From Periconia sp. R9002 (lineage: Eukaryota; Ascomycota; Dothideomycetes; Pleosporales; Periconiaceae), in NCBI GenBank assembly GCA_023627715.1, contig JAMAHW010000028.1:62001-126000 (forward strand): a stretch of 64,000 nt of DNA, in the 5' to 3' direction. The position numbers were made by a program, and so were the translations under genes. Positions within the stretch are counted from its first letter, which is position 1. Each line of letters opens with the position of its first letter. The notes beneath the pieces are model-generated. The model saw nothing but the letters and a program-made list of their open reading frames with translations, made no database searches and was not told where the DNA came from. Shown piece by piece: positions 28,001-37,081 of this stretch.

Positions 28001-31000
28001 GTCGACAGTGTGTGCAAAGGCGGCGTCTTCGACCAGATTGTTGTCAAAGATCCCGACACGGGACTCGAGAAGTATAGCTGCGAAGACTCACAACTCCAGA
28101 CAAAACTTGACTCAATCAAATATGCGGAGCTTAATGGAAAGCTCAAACCCCGGCTACCCCATCAATTCTCCATTGTGCAGACGCGCAGTGGGAGGGTCAT
28201 TGTCAAGTTAGAGATCAACCATGCAGTCATTGATGGTGGGTCGTGGGCGATCATCACAAAGGATCTCCAAGATGCATACGAGGGACGCCTATCCAACGAG
28301 AAGGGCCCAATGTACAGCGAGTACATAAAATATCTTCGCAGCATGCCACCTGACGCCGCAGTGAACTTCTGGAAACAACAACTCCATGGTGTCAAGCCTT
28401 GCTACTTCCCCAGTGTGCCCCAACACTCGTCCAAACAGCGCCAGTTGAACTCTCTGTACATGAAGTTTAATCGATTCAACGAAGTACAGGACTTGGCGGA
28501 GCGTAGTGGTGTCACGTTTGCGAATATCGTCTTGGCAACCTGGGCGCTGCTCTTGAGAGCTTATACAAATTCCTCGGATGTTTGTTACGGGTACTTGACA
28601 TCTGGACGCAACATTCCCCTCGACAACATCGAATCCGCCATCGGAGCGTTCATCAATATGCTCGTTTCGCGCGTCAGTGTTGCGCCATCATATTCACTGC
28701 TTGACGTGTTTCAAAAAGTGCAAGGAGATTTTATTGACAGCTTACCGTATCAACATTGCTCGCTCGCCCAGTTTCAACATGATTTGGGGTTGAGCGGTAA
28801 AGCGCTATTCAACACTGCAGTATCGGTGCAGAATTCAGGCGTCACGGCTAAAGCACTGTCTATGGGGGAACCAGGTACCGATGTGGAGTTTGATCATTTA
28901 GATGCACATGATCCAAGTGAATTCGCCATTAGCGTATCTATTGATGCCACGCGTGGAGAGGAAATGGTCAAGTTCGCGTACTGGACTGACTCCATCTCCG
29001 ACAACGAAGCAAGTAATGTATCGTCACTCATGGGCAAAATCCTTGAGCAGGCCATCGTGGATGTCAACATGACGGTCGGAGAGCTCGACAACGCTCTGGG
29101 AGGCCAAAGATCCTTACCCCACGTTGTGGTCAACAAACCGAGTCTGCGTGCCCCCCTCAAGTACACGCGGCGTCGTAGCACCGCCGATTCAGAGATCTCG
29201 TTCAGATCAATGCGGTCGTACAGCAGATCTGGAGAGATTCCTCAGATCACTACTACTTCTACGCAGCAACCACCTGGTGTTTCGGACTTCACATCACTGA
29301 TCCGCTCCATCGTCAGTGAGATGGTACCCCAAGTCGTTGATCAGATTCTAGCCAAGAACAAGAATGCGCTACCTCCGGGGGCCGCAACTGTCAACGAAAT
29401 GACGAACCAGATGACAGGCATGATTGCGAGGAGAGCTTCAATGTCAATCCGCGGTGGAATCGGCAGACAGAATCTTGAGACTGGATCAATTCGGTCGAGA
29501 AGAATGAGCACCGCGAGCGATGCAGAGAGTCGCATTGGTATTGCTGCAGACATGGTGGCGGCCGCGGGGGCTATGGCATCTGGAGCTTTGAAGTCTACCC
29601 CTCCGGATTTTGTAGAAAGGAAATTGATGACACTGTGGGGAGAGTTGTTGGATATGGTGGAAGAGACGATTGATAGAGATGATTCTTTCTTTCAGCTTGG
29701 AGGTGACAGTATGTTGACTTTAACTCTGTGGATGATTTGAATGCATGTGCTTACACTGATTGCAGGTATTATTGCGATGAGATTGGTCGGTGCCGCCAGG
29801 GAAGAAGGACTATCGATGACAGTCGCCGATGTGTTTAAGAATCCTACGTTTGCGGATATGGCTAGAGTAGTGCGCGTGGCAGGTGAGGTCATTGACCAAG
29901 TCATGAGCCAAGCTGGAGACAGGGAGTCAGTCACTGGTAGGAGTGTACAGGGTGGCTCGTCGAAACCGAAGTTGCAACTTCCTGAGAGTACAAAGCCAGC
30001 GTGGAAAGACTTCCGGTCTATGGTGTCTGACCATGCAATTGAAGATACTACTGACGGCGGGAACTCGCCACCTGAAAAGCCCGAGGCGGAGAGAGACGAA
30101 GGGGAAACGAAGTGGCGCAACGGTTTCGAGAACACAAACGGCTCGTCGCATTCAGGTCCCGCATCGCCGCCTCTGCATAGGTTCAGCCAGCAACACCGCA
30201 TGCCAACTACAATCCTTGAAGAGTCAACCCCGAAGTCAATTTCTCTGTTGGGAGATCCGAACGTGGAAAGCGTCATCTCAAAGGTCCATGTGTTCAGAGG
30301 TGGTATTTCAGATATCCTGCCTGTCACGGACTTCCAGTCACTTGCCATCACCGGCACATTGCTTGAATCGCGGTGGATGCTCAATCATTTCTACCTAGAC
30401 GGCCCGGGCCCTCTTGATATTCGCAAGCTAAAGCAAGCGGCGTTCCGTGTTGTCCAAGCATTTGACATTCTGCGCACCGTCTTTGTTCCCTACGGCGATC
30501 GCTTTTTACAAGTCATTCTCCGTAAGCTGCAGCCAGACTTCATTTTCCAAGAGACAGATCTTAGTCTGGAAGACTTTACCACGGAATTGAGACAAAAGGA
30601 CAAAGAACATGGCCCTCGCCTTGGCGAAGCATTCACGCAATTCGTCGTAGCCAAGCAGAAAAAGTCGGGCCACTACCGCATCTTCATCCGCCTCTCGCAC
30701 GCCCAGTACGATGGTGTCTGTTTCCCTCATATTCTCAGTTCCCTCCAAGCAAGCTACAACGGGCTTCCTATCTCAACAGCCCCGAGCTTCGGGCAGTTCG
30801 TAAAAGAGACAGCCAAGACAATAGCAGGCGCACACGATCACTGGCGAGAAGTTCTCAACGGATCCAAGATGACGGAAATCGTAGCAAGATACGGCCCCAA
30901 TTACCAACGCTCTGCTGGCCGAACTGTGACTCTCAAACAAGTGACCACTCTTCCGAGTCTCGCCTACGTCAACATCACACATGCAACAGTTCTCAAAGCA

Positions 31001-32227
31001 GCCTGGGCCGCAACGCTTGCGCGCATCGCAAGCAAGTCCGACGTCGTCTTTGGGCATGTCATTTCAGGTCGTAATTCAACTGTCCCCAACATCGAAAGCA
31101 TCGTCGGGCCCTGCCTGAACATGGTGCCAGTCCGTGTTGTTTACCGCCCTGAGTGGACTGTCCTCGACCTGCTCATGTACATTCAGGATCAGCAAATCGC
31201 AAATATGCCATATGAATCCCTCGGCTTCCGCGATATAACGCGTAACTGCACTGACTGGCCCGACTGGACTAATTTCAGCAGCGTGTTACAACACAACCAG
31301 GGCATCCTCTCATCCGAAGATGATAAGTTCCAGTTCGGAGGAGTAGAATACAGCATCGGCGTCGAAGCTTCACAGGAAGATTTCGCTGACTTCTCCATCT
31401 TGTCAACATCCCGTCCTGCCTCCTCTTCCCATACCAACGGTACGAACGGATCCTCCAGGCTTCCTCAAAAAGATCAAGTCGAAATCACCCTCACGTACGC
31501 CCCCAATAGCACTATCACGCCTGAATTCGCGCAGCATGTCTTTGACATGCTCTGCACAAACGCCATCACCTTCTCCGAAGATCCCTACACACTCCTCCCC
31601 TCCCCTTCGGAACTCACCTCGCGCTCCTCGTCAACGATCACAACGTCCTCCGATGCTCTGCCCACATCCGCGCGTAAAAAGTCACAAGAGAAGGCTGCGT
31701 TAACGCTGCCTACGCACACTGGCCTCCCCATGTCCGAAGTGGAGAGTTTAGCAACGTTGATGCGCAGCGCTTGGGCGCAAATCCTGCGCGTCGAGACCTC
31801 CGTTCCTTCATCGCCACATCTCGGCGCCACCCTCACAAACACAACCAACGGCACGAACGATTCCTCAAACATAAATCTCGACTCCGATTTCTTTGCACTC
31901 GGAGGAGACATAATGGGTCTCGCGCAGCTATCTTCTATACTAGAAGAGATGACATCATCACCTGCGCACGGTTCTTCTCCATTGAAAATCCGTGTGGAGG
32001 ATCTCATCGACAAATGCGTGTTTGTGCAGCAGGTTGAGCTGCTTTGTGAAGAGCGAAAGAAGGTCAAAGAAATGGAGAATATGAATCCTTGGGGAGAGAA
32101 AGCAGCGGGCGCTGCTAGAAAAGGCGATGGAGAGAGTGGCAGCGGGAAGGGAGATAAAGAGAAGGGGCTGGGCAAGGTGCTTGGAAGGTTTTTGGGGGGA
32201 CGGAAGAAGGAAAGTGTAAAGCGATAG
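7005..32227 (+). CDS. Giant non-ribosomal peptide synthetase (NRPS), Pes1/NPS4-like architecture
   Basis: A cytosolic assembly line that activates amino acids as adenylates, tethers them on phosphopantetheine carriers, epimerises some and condenses them into a peptide. I place 13 exons: 7005-7469, 7524-7989, 8406-9021, 9070-9409, 9459-10971, 11062-11252, 11305-14202, 14253-17352, 17408-21794, 21854-24893, 24977-26138, 26208-29708, 29766-32227. All introns are GT-AG, the sum is 24,141 nt (8,046 residues), and every junction restores a conserved NRPS motif. The start ATG at 7005 is the first in the frame (CATTATGGCC context). Order: C remnant (~20-210), A1 (~237-740), T1 (S802), E1 (~851-1277), C1, A2, T2 (S2330), C2, A3, T3 (S3415), E2, C3, A4, T4 (S4972), C4, A5, T5 (S6065), E3, C5, linker, T6 (S7227), C6, T7 (Ser absent). 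There is no thioesterase or reductase. The arrangement recalls Aspergillus Pes1, Cochliobolus NPS4 and Alternaria AbNPS2 (from memory). Product unknown. Confidence 0.93.
7060..7700 (+). other. NRPS N-terminal condensation-domain remnant
   Basis: Residues ~20-210 of the NRPS resemble only the C-terminal half of a condensation domain. The stretch AAVQATWSLLLRIYTG and the following CFGIQRI match the region where other C domains here read AAWAILLAAYTGSHDVVFG, and SGVSIFLEYRN...ASTVDNLLSCIL matches the C-domain end. The catalytic HHxxxDG motif and the whole N-terminal lobe are missing, so it cannot condense. Such stubs before a loading A domain occur in fungal NRPSs. It may be structural only. Confidence 0.7.
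7760..11560 (+). other. NRPS module 1: A1-T1-E1 (initiation, D-residue)
   Basis: A1 shows TSGTTGQPK (followed by LT rather than the usual GV), YGPSEC, TGDLVF, GRKDNQVKYHGQR and SGKLDRK. The pocket residues I read by aligning to GrsA are D-A-I-Q-V-M-G-V-A-K. T1 has LGGDSISSMQ with the phosphopantetheine serine at ~802. E1 carries HHLVIDLVTW, NEGHGRE and VGWFTT, all E-domain signatures, so the first residue is predicted to be converted to D. A1 is interrupted by an unusually long 416-base intron (7990-8405). Confidence 0.88.
11640..14860 (+). other. NRPS module 2: C1-A2-T2
   Basis: C1 begins at ELEDAYPCSSMQEGLLLSQ and has the catalytic SHAIMDG. It follows an E domain, so it should be a D-accepting (DCL-type) condensation domain. 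A2 has TSGSTGRPKG, YGPSEAS, CTGDLV and SGKLDRK. Its pocket residues read by eye are D-N-E-D-A-G-Q-I-N-K, unusual for carrying two acidic residues (E239, D278). T2 has LGGDSIGAMK, serine ~2330. No E domain follows, so the residue is expected to stay L. Confidence 0.88.
14980..19520 (+). other. NRPS module 3: C2-A3-T3-E2
   Basis: C2 starts at DDIYPCSRLQEGL and has a canonical HHAVYDG. A3 has TSGSTGKPKG, YGPTECS, KTGDLV and SGKMDRK. Pocket residues read by eye are D-C-I-A-T-V-G-I-V-K, suggesting a hydrophobic pocket. T3 has AGGDSIAAMQ (serine ~3415). E2 has HHLVIDVVSW, NEGHGRE and VGWFTT, so the residue is predicted to be D. Confidence 0.88.
19590..22900 (+). other. NRPS module 4: C3-A4-T4
   Basis: C3 starts at EIEDMYPTSPMQQGLLLSQ with SHTICDG; it follows E2 and should accept a D donor. 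A4 has TSGTTGKPKG, YGPTET (the motif is split by the 21795-21853 intron), KTGDLV and AGKLDRN. Pocket residues read by eye are D-A-T-L-V-G-A-I-I-K. T4 has LGGDSLTAMK (serine ~4972). No E domain, so an L residue is expected. Confidence 0.88.
23020..27700 (+). other. NRPS module 5: C4-A5-T5-E3
   Basis: C4 starts at QDVYPTMPLQAALFAL with HHALYDG. A5 has TSGSTGLPKG, YGPTEN, RTGDLV and GRKDNQIKLSGQR. The usual GGE/MGE segment reads AAE and the usual SGKxDRK reads SAKLDKK; the catalytic lysine is kept. Pocket residues read by eye are D-V-L-C-A-A-A-V-L-K. T5 has LGGDSLMAMQ (serine ~6065) and is interrupted by the 26139-26207 intron. E3 has HHLVVDVVSW, NESHGRE and VGWFTT, so a D residue is predicted. 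Confidence 0.87.
27790..29880 (+). other. NRPS module 6: C5-linker-T6 without adenylation domain
   Basis: C5 starts at QVEDMYPCAKMQEGMILSQ with NHAVIDG. Where an A domain would be there is only a ~170-residue linker (about 29100-29610) rich in Ser and Arg (for example KYTRRRSTADSEISFRSMRS) and a second Arg/Ser patch near SIRSRRMST. T6 follows with LGGDS-IIAM, its serine codon split by the 29709-29765 intron (S ~7227). The unit can accept a peptide but cannot activate an amino acid itself. Confidence 0.85.
30290..32050 (+). other. NRPS module 7: terminal C6 and serine-less carrier T7
   Basis: C6 (from ISDILPVTDFQSLAITG) has SHAQYDG, with the second histidine and aspartate kept, as in fungal terminal (CT) condensation domains that release or macrocyclise peptides. 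After a Ser/Thr-rich spacer comes a carrier fold, DSDFFALGGDIMGLAQL, in which the phosphopantetheine serine is isoleucine (~residue 7942). The last ~60 residues are charged and Gly/Lys-rich. I infer that C6 is the release domain and T7 is not loaded. Confidence 0.82.
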
Positions 32228-33822
32228 AGTGCTGCTCGAAGAATTGATGGTGGATGTAAGACTTTAAAGTTCTGTTGCTGGCAAGCAATCAGAAAGATTT
32301 TGGGTACTGAAGCAGAAATTGCCTCATGTACAATAGCAGTAGGAGGATCTCAGCAAATTTGGGAGGTTTTTTTTCTTTTCCTTTTACACATGTCATCTCA
32401 TTGACTCTCCTTTGTCTGTTGTATTTTGCCTTATATCTCATCTTACGATATCTCTTTTGTCTGCATAGTTAGTTGCTTGGCTTTGATACTTCTTCAAACT
32501 TTTGAATAGTTTAATAATGTTTGTTCCAAGTGTTTCTCACACTCTTGCTTGGTCGCATGATCAAACATTTCCCGTATGCACATGCACGTCGACAGTATTT
32601 CAGATGAGAAATTGGGATTCGCTGGTAGCGGAGAAGTCTGAGCATCAATTGAATAAAAAGAGAGCTTCGTTTATTGCAGGACATCAATTGTTGGAGCCTT
32701 GGTGGGTTTGCATGAATTCGAGAACGCAGGGTCCAAATCGATAGCGCTTGCTGTCTCAGATGTCATCATGTGGGGGGACAGTGTTTATGACAACAGGTTG
32801 CCAACTGGCATGACATGTCAATCGAAATTGCTAAGCCTCTTTTGGCTTTCGAGAATACGAGGGGGCTATAATTGTGTACATCATACATACTTGAATTACA
32901 TCAATCTTTTTGTACGATGTCTGAAGGTAGGAGGCGGGAACACGAGGGGGCAACTAGGCTGGTGCAACACATGCATTTCACTAGACCACGCAAGACGAAG
33001 TGATAATCCATAAAGGTTATTCATAGGTTGTACCCCTGATGATTCGCATTACGGGGTTTGGCGCACCCTAGGATTGCTGTCTAATAAGGATCAAAGTCTG
33101 GATCGTATTGATCACCTGTGGCTACGTTACTAGGGTGTTTAGCAGTGTTTAAGAGTGGAAAGTGCGGTTAACACCCTATTCGAAGCCCAGCCAAAGCCCG
33201 TAATGGGTGGTTTAGTGTACCGAATTGCATGTGATGACTCTGTTTGAAAGAACTTACTCCTGGTGTGCAAGGGATGGCACAGACAGGTACATATTTCAAG
33301 GCAGTCCGGGGTGCATGTACAATTTGGTCCACTTTTGCGTCATCGGTAGACCACCTTCTAGCAAGGGGAAATCGATTGCTAGGCAGCTTTTCTGGAGCTT
33401 GGCGTGCATTCAAAAAATCAATGATTATAGTTAAAACTTGAGAATAATTTTAAAAGACAATGTTGTAGCCTTAGAAGATACGAAGGCACAATACGTGCAG
33501 CTTGGGGCTAGAGCAAGGCTGTGACAAGGCTGCGACAAGGCTAGGGAGGCAGCTTCCAATGAACAACCCCGTTTTCTTCGAACTGCAATCAATCTCCTAC
33601 AATTCAATAAAGGCCTTCCTTGTCGGGACGTGGCTGATACGTCAGATGTGACGAACGGCTGCCTTCTGGGCAGAAAGCTCCCTCACCCCCATGTAACCGA
33701 GCTGCGAGTCTGCGGCGTAGCACGAACACTGCCTCCGAAGTCCATTATGGAAATGGGATTTAAGGGTATGCAATATCCCCAAAGACTCAAGGCAAGCTCC
33801 TTTTACGAGCGACTTCTTTGCA
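32228..33822. other. Intergenic: NRPS 3' region and upstream of T5orf172 gene
   Basis: No gene recognised. T-rich stretches follow the NRPS stop (32366-32385) and may belong to its 3' end. A short tandem repeat with unit CAAGGCTGYGA, about 2.6 copies, lies at 33514-33542. Confidence 0.5.
33514..33542. repeat. Short 11-base tandem repeat
   Basis: Two full copies of CAAGGCTGYGA (33514-33524, 33525-33535) and a 7-base partial copy. Too short to suggest a function. Confidence 0.7.
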
Positions 33823-35181
33823 ATGGCGCCCCGCAGCCCTCAAGTACTGCAATCGACAAATTTTAAAATGACGCATCGACGAAGAAGAAGCGACGGTGCA
33901 CGATCTCCTCCCTCGCCCCTAACCCCCCTAAGACAAGATCGGAAATCTCCAGCAACTCCAGGTTCACAACATAACCCGCACGTAATCGGGTCTGACGACG
34001 AACATGACGAAATTGGCGAAACATCAGCCAGCAACAGCCCTAGTTCATTGTATACCCCAAAATCAAAGTCAAGGCCTTCATCATGGCATACAACTCCAAC
34101 AAATACGCACCGAGATCGTCCCTCTCTTGACAGAGGCTCTCGGTCTGATCCCGTAGCCAGCAAGGCTACCAGGCGGCATTTTCCCAATAGTGAGAGACCT
34201 TCTTCACAGTCAGGGATTATGCTCCCATGTGGAAAATCATACACGATAGTCGGGGGCAAGCATCACCGCAATCATATGGAATCATGTTCCCAGTGTCGGA
34301 CGGCACCAGATTGGTCTCAGTATGATGAGGAAGACGTTATCGAGCATACACCCAGCAAAAGAAACAACCACAACCAGACCCCCCTCGAAGAAAACGAGCC
34401 AAACCTCGCCGAACGCGGAGAACACCAACTCAGTTATGAACAGCACCGAGAACTAGTCAAGATCGCAAGACAACCCCTCAACAAGAGCGAAAAGAAAGGC
34501 ATGATTTACTTCCTTCACGCCAATGAAATACCAGGTCTTTTGAAAGTCGGCATATCGATACATCCAGGGCAGCGCAAAAAGCGGCATGAGAAGACATGTA
34601 CACTGAAGACCGTATCTGCTCAGTACGACATCCCTGTCGCGCATGTTAGGCGATTGGATGCCCTATTCAAAGCGGATATGAAACATCTGGCACAACCGTG
34701 GCGGTGCAAATCATGCTCCAAAGAACATGAGGAATGGTACCGGGTGGACCCGGAACAAGCATACAAGGTCGCGAGAAAATGGGCCGACTGGATCAACGTC
34801 CATTCACCCTACAACGCGGAAGGTCAGCTGAAAAAGCGCTGGGAAAACTTGATATTTCGAGCGGAGCCTAAGGTGCCGATTGAGGAACATGATCACCATG
34901 CCCGTTGGGCTCATTGGACTGCACTTTTATCGCCATCAACGCCCATCGGGAATGAAAATGAGCGCCTATGCCGTTCGGACACAACCTCGAGTGAGACCGG
35001 TTCAGTACCCGGTCTGGCTCATCGAGTTCGGGACATGAGGGGTACGCCAAATACAATCGCAGACGCCATCGAACAAGTATCCCTCGGCAACAGGAATTCC
35101 TTTCCTGGCAACTTTCCAATTATCGTCGTCAACAATTTCAACGTTCCCATTCGTGGGGGATCGATTGTAACAGAGTCTTAG
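33823..35181 (+). CDS. T5orf172 / GIY-YIG-like domain protein
   Basis: Intronless, 452 residues. The N-terminal ~210 residues are low-complexity, Ser/Pro/Arg-rich and probably disordered. The recognisable part (residues ~219-326) starts at KGMIYFLHANEIPGLLKVGIS and continues through KKRHEKTC, HVRRLDALFKADM, a CKSCSKEHEEWYRVD segment and AYKVARKWADW. This matches the T5orf172 (MUG113-type) family, which is related to GIY-YIG nucleases. Single-domain proteins of this kind are common in filamentous ascomycetes and their role is not settled. The ATG at 33823 is chosen for length; the next in-frame ATG at 33868 is possible. No sign that it belongs to the peptide pathway. Confidence 0.8.
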   Translation: MAPRSPQVLQSTNFKMTHRRRRSDGARSPPSPLTPLRQDRKSPATPGSQHNPHVIGSDDEHDEIGETSASNSPSSLYTPKSKSRPSSWHTTPTNTHRDRPSLDRGSRSDPVASKATRRHFPNSERPSSQSGIMLPCGKSYTIVGGKHHRNHMESCSQCRTAPDWSQYDEEDVIEHTPSKRNNHNQTPLEENEPNLAERGEHQLSYEQHRELVKIARQPLNKSEKKGMIYFLHANEIPGLLKVGISIHPGQRKKRHEKTCTLKTVSAQYDIPVAHVRRLDALFKADMKHLAQPWRCKSCSKEHEEWYRVDPEQAYKVARKWADWINVHSPYNAEGQLKKRWENLIFRAEPKVPIEEHDHHARWAHWTALLSPSTPIGNENERLCRSDTTSSETGSVPGLAHRVRDMRGTPNTIADAIEQVSLGNRNSFPGNFPIIVVNNFNVPIRGGSIVTES

Positions 35182-35629
35182 TTTGGATTTCTTTTGTTAT
35201 TTAGATACTAGACTGTAACATACGCCCAAGTGCAATTTTCTTCCCGTTGTACATGATAGACACAAGACTTATCACCTGGCGTTCCACGGGGGTGATTTTG
35301 GGAAGTCGGCAGCCCGGGTTCGCTCTTTATGTACGGTATCATTTACTAGAACACCAACTACCACAATATTGGTGATTACCCCATCTTGAAGATCTTACCT
35401 TTTTTTGGTAGTATACATTTGCTATTCCCAACTACGTCGCTTCGGTGAGATTAGCTAAACATAACAATCCAGGTTATGTGACTGCAGGGAACATCAATCA
35501 GTGTGCAATATTGATTGTAAAGAACATCCATTGAATGCAATTGTATGTATAACCAGACGAATAGGCCACGCGTGTGGGGCGTGAAGGATCACCGATGGCC
35601 TGATTCAGGATGGTGTGGAATTGTGGATG

Positions 35630-35647
35630 GCGGCCGCCGGCGGCCGC
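35630..35647. promoter_or_regulatory. Perfect 18-base CGG/CCG palindrome upstream of oxidoreductase
   Basis: GCGGCCGCCGGCGGCCGC is its own reverse complement and lies 276 bases before the oxidoreductase ATG. Zn2Cys6 fungal regulators typically bind CGG/CCG half sites, so it could be an operator. That is inference from composition and position only. Confidence 0.4.
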
Positions 35648-35815
35648 TGCACCTTGCAAGGGTCGGGCGATGAATTCCCCCGACCTAACCTGCCATCAGA
35701 TCATCGAGAAATTTTGATGGTGATCAATAGCGATTGATGGAGCCGGCTTCCCATGGAACAGACGGGCGGAAGGGTTTTTTGTAATGCGCCTTGGGCTTGG
35801 AGAGCATGTATCTGC

Positions 35816-35825
35816 GTATATAAAC
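35816..35825 (+). promoter_or_regulatory. TATA box of oxidoreductase gene
   Basis: GTATATAAAC about 100 bases upstream of the ATG at 35923, a typical distance for a fungal TATA promoter. Confidence 0.55.
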
Positions 35826-35922
35826 CTTTTCGCAACCCTTCATTTTCTTCCATTCAGAATACACACTGGAAGTCGCACTCATAGACCCAGGCACCGAGAG
35901 ATCAATTGTCACTGTCGCCAAC

Positions 35923-37081
35923 ATGAAAGCCATCAAGATTGTCGAACCGGGAAGAGCCGCCGTCAGCGCCGATGAGCCCATCCCATCCCTCCCATCCGCA
36001 AAATGGATCCTCATCAAGACTGTCGCCGTGGCCCTGAATCCCACAGATTGGAAGCACGTCAAGTATCAGCTGTGTCCTACGCGATCCACTCCCGGTTGCG
36101 ATGTCGCAGGCATCGTCGAGGAAGTCGGCTCTGAAGTTACCAAGCCGTTCAAGAAAGGCGACAGGGTGTTTGGGTTCGTACACGGCAGCAATGTTAATGA
36201 TCTGGACCGTGGCGCATTTCAGGAGTATGTGCTGCTGTACGGCGATGCCGCGATGAGGATTCCGGATGGGTTGAAGTTTGAAGAAGTTGCGGGGGGCGGC
36301 GTGGCAGCTGTCACGGTGGGACAAGGACTTTATCAGGAGATGCATCTACCTTGGCCGGAGCATCAGTTCAAGAAAGGTGAGGAGCCGACCATCTTGATTT
36401 GGGGGGGATCCAGTGCGATGGGCACAGCCGGCATTCAGTTCGCGAAGCTGTAAGTAGCAAAGGAAGAACTCCATGTTCTTTCCCTTCCCCCTGATTTTCT
36501 TGTGTAGGGTAAGCTAACAAAACCACAGATCAGGTTTCAGGGTCATCACAACTTGTTCTCCTTCCAACTTTGATTACGTCAAATCGCTAGGAGCAGACGT
36601 AGTCTTCAACTCACGCGATCCAACCGTCGGGGCTCAGATCCGCGAGTACACGCAGAACAAGCTGTACTACGCCTGGGACTGCATCGGCGAGCACGGCTCA
36701 GGCGTTCAAATCAGTGACGCACTGGCATATCCGGCGCCCGAAGGCCAGGAGCTACGCTACGGCAGTATTCTCTTTGATCAGCCTCCTCCGCCCCGCAACG
36801 ATTTAATCTTCACCAGGACGATGGCGTATACCGCAGGCGGATATCCGTTCAAGGTGTTCATCGATGGCGAAGAGATTAAGTTTCCCGCTCAGCCAGAGAA
36901 TCTGGATTTTATCATTAGCTGGGTCCCTGTTGTGGAGAGGCTGCTTGCGGAGGGCAAGTTCAAGTTGCAGCGAGTGGATGTGCGTGATGGTGGGCTTGAA
37001 GGCGTGCTCAAGGGGTTAGATGATCTGGAGAGTGGAAAGGTCAGCGCTGTGAAGTTGGTATATAAGATCGCTGAGCCTTGA
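35923..37081 (+). CDS. Zinc-independent medium-chain oxidoreductase (enoyl reductase / ToxD-like)
   Basis: Two exons, 35923-36449 and 36529-37081, give 359 residues; the 79-base intron has GTAAGT and a GCTAAC branch point. The N-terminal half is a GroES-like fold (NPTDWKHVKY, GCDVAGIVEEVG, FKKGDRVFGFVHG), followed by a Rossmann segment with ILIWGGSSAMGTAGIQFAKL and GFRVITTCSPSNFDYVKSLGA. This is the medium-chain dehydrogenase/reductase pattern of fungal trans-acting enoyl reductases and ToxD-like proteins, which use NADPH. The Cys-rich structural zinc loop of alcohol dehydrogenases is absent. No polyketide synthase lies in the window, so a role in tailoring the NRPS product is possible but unsupported. 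The ATG is in a good context (GCCAACATGA). Confidence 0.85.

Larger units (their letters stand above)
35182..35922. other. Intergenic: promoter region of the oxidoreductase gene
   Basis: No gene seen. It contains an 18-base GC-only palindrome (35630-35647) and a TATA box (35816-35825), both upstream of the ATG at 35923. Confidence 0.6.

Noticed and set aside
7005..32227. Reading the NRPS as a hydroxamate siderophore synthetase (SidC/NPS2 type)
   Set aside because: Siderophore synthetases of that type lack E domains and have fewer A domains. Here three intact E domains and five A domains are present. Only the T-C tail is alike.
7005..32227. Reading the NRPS as an HC-toxin or apicidin synthetase
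   Set aside because: Those are four-module enzymes with a different placement of epimerisation. Five A domains with E in modules 1, 3 and 5 plus a C-T-C-T tail do not fit, and no partner genes such as a fatty-acid synthase are seen.
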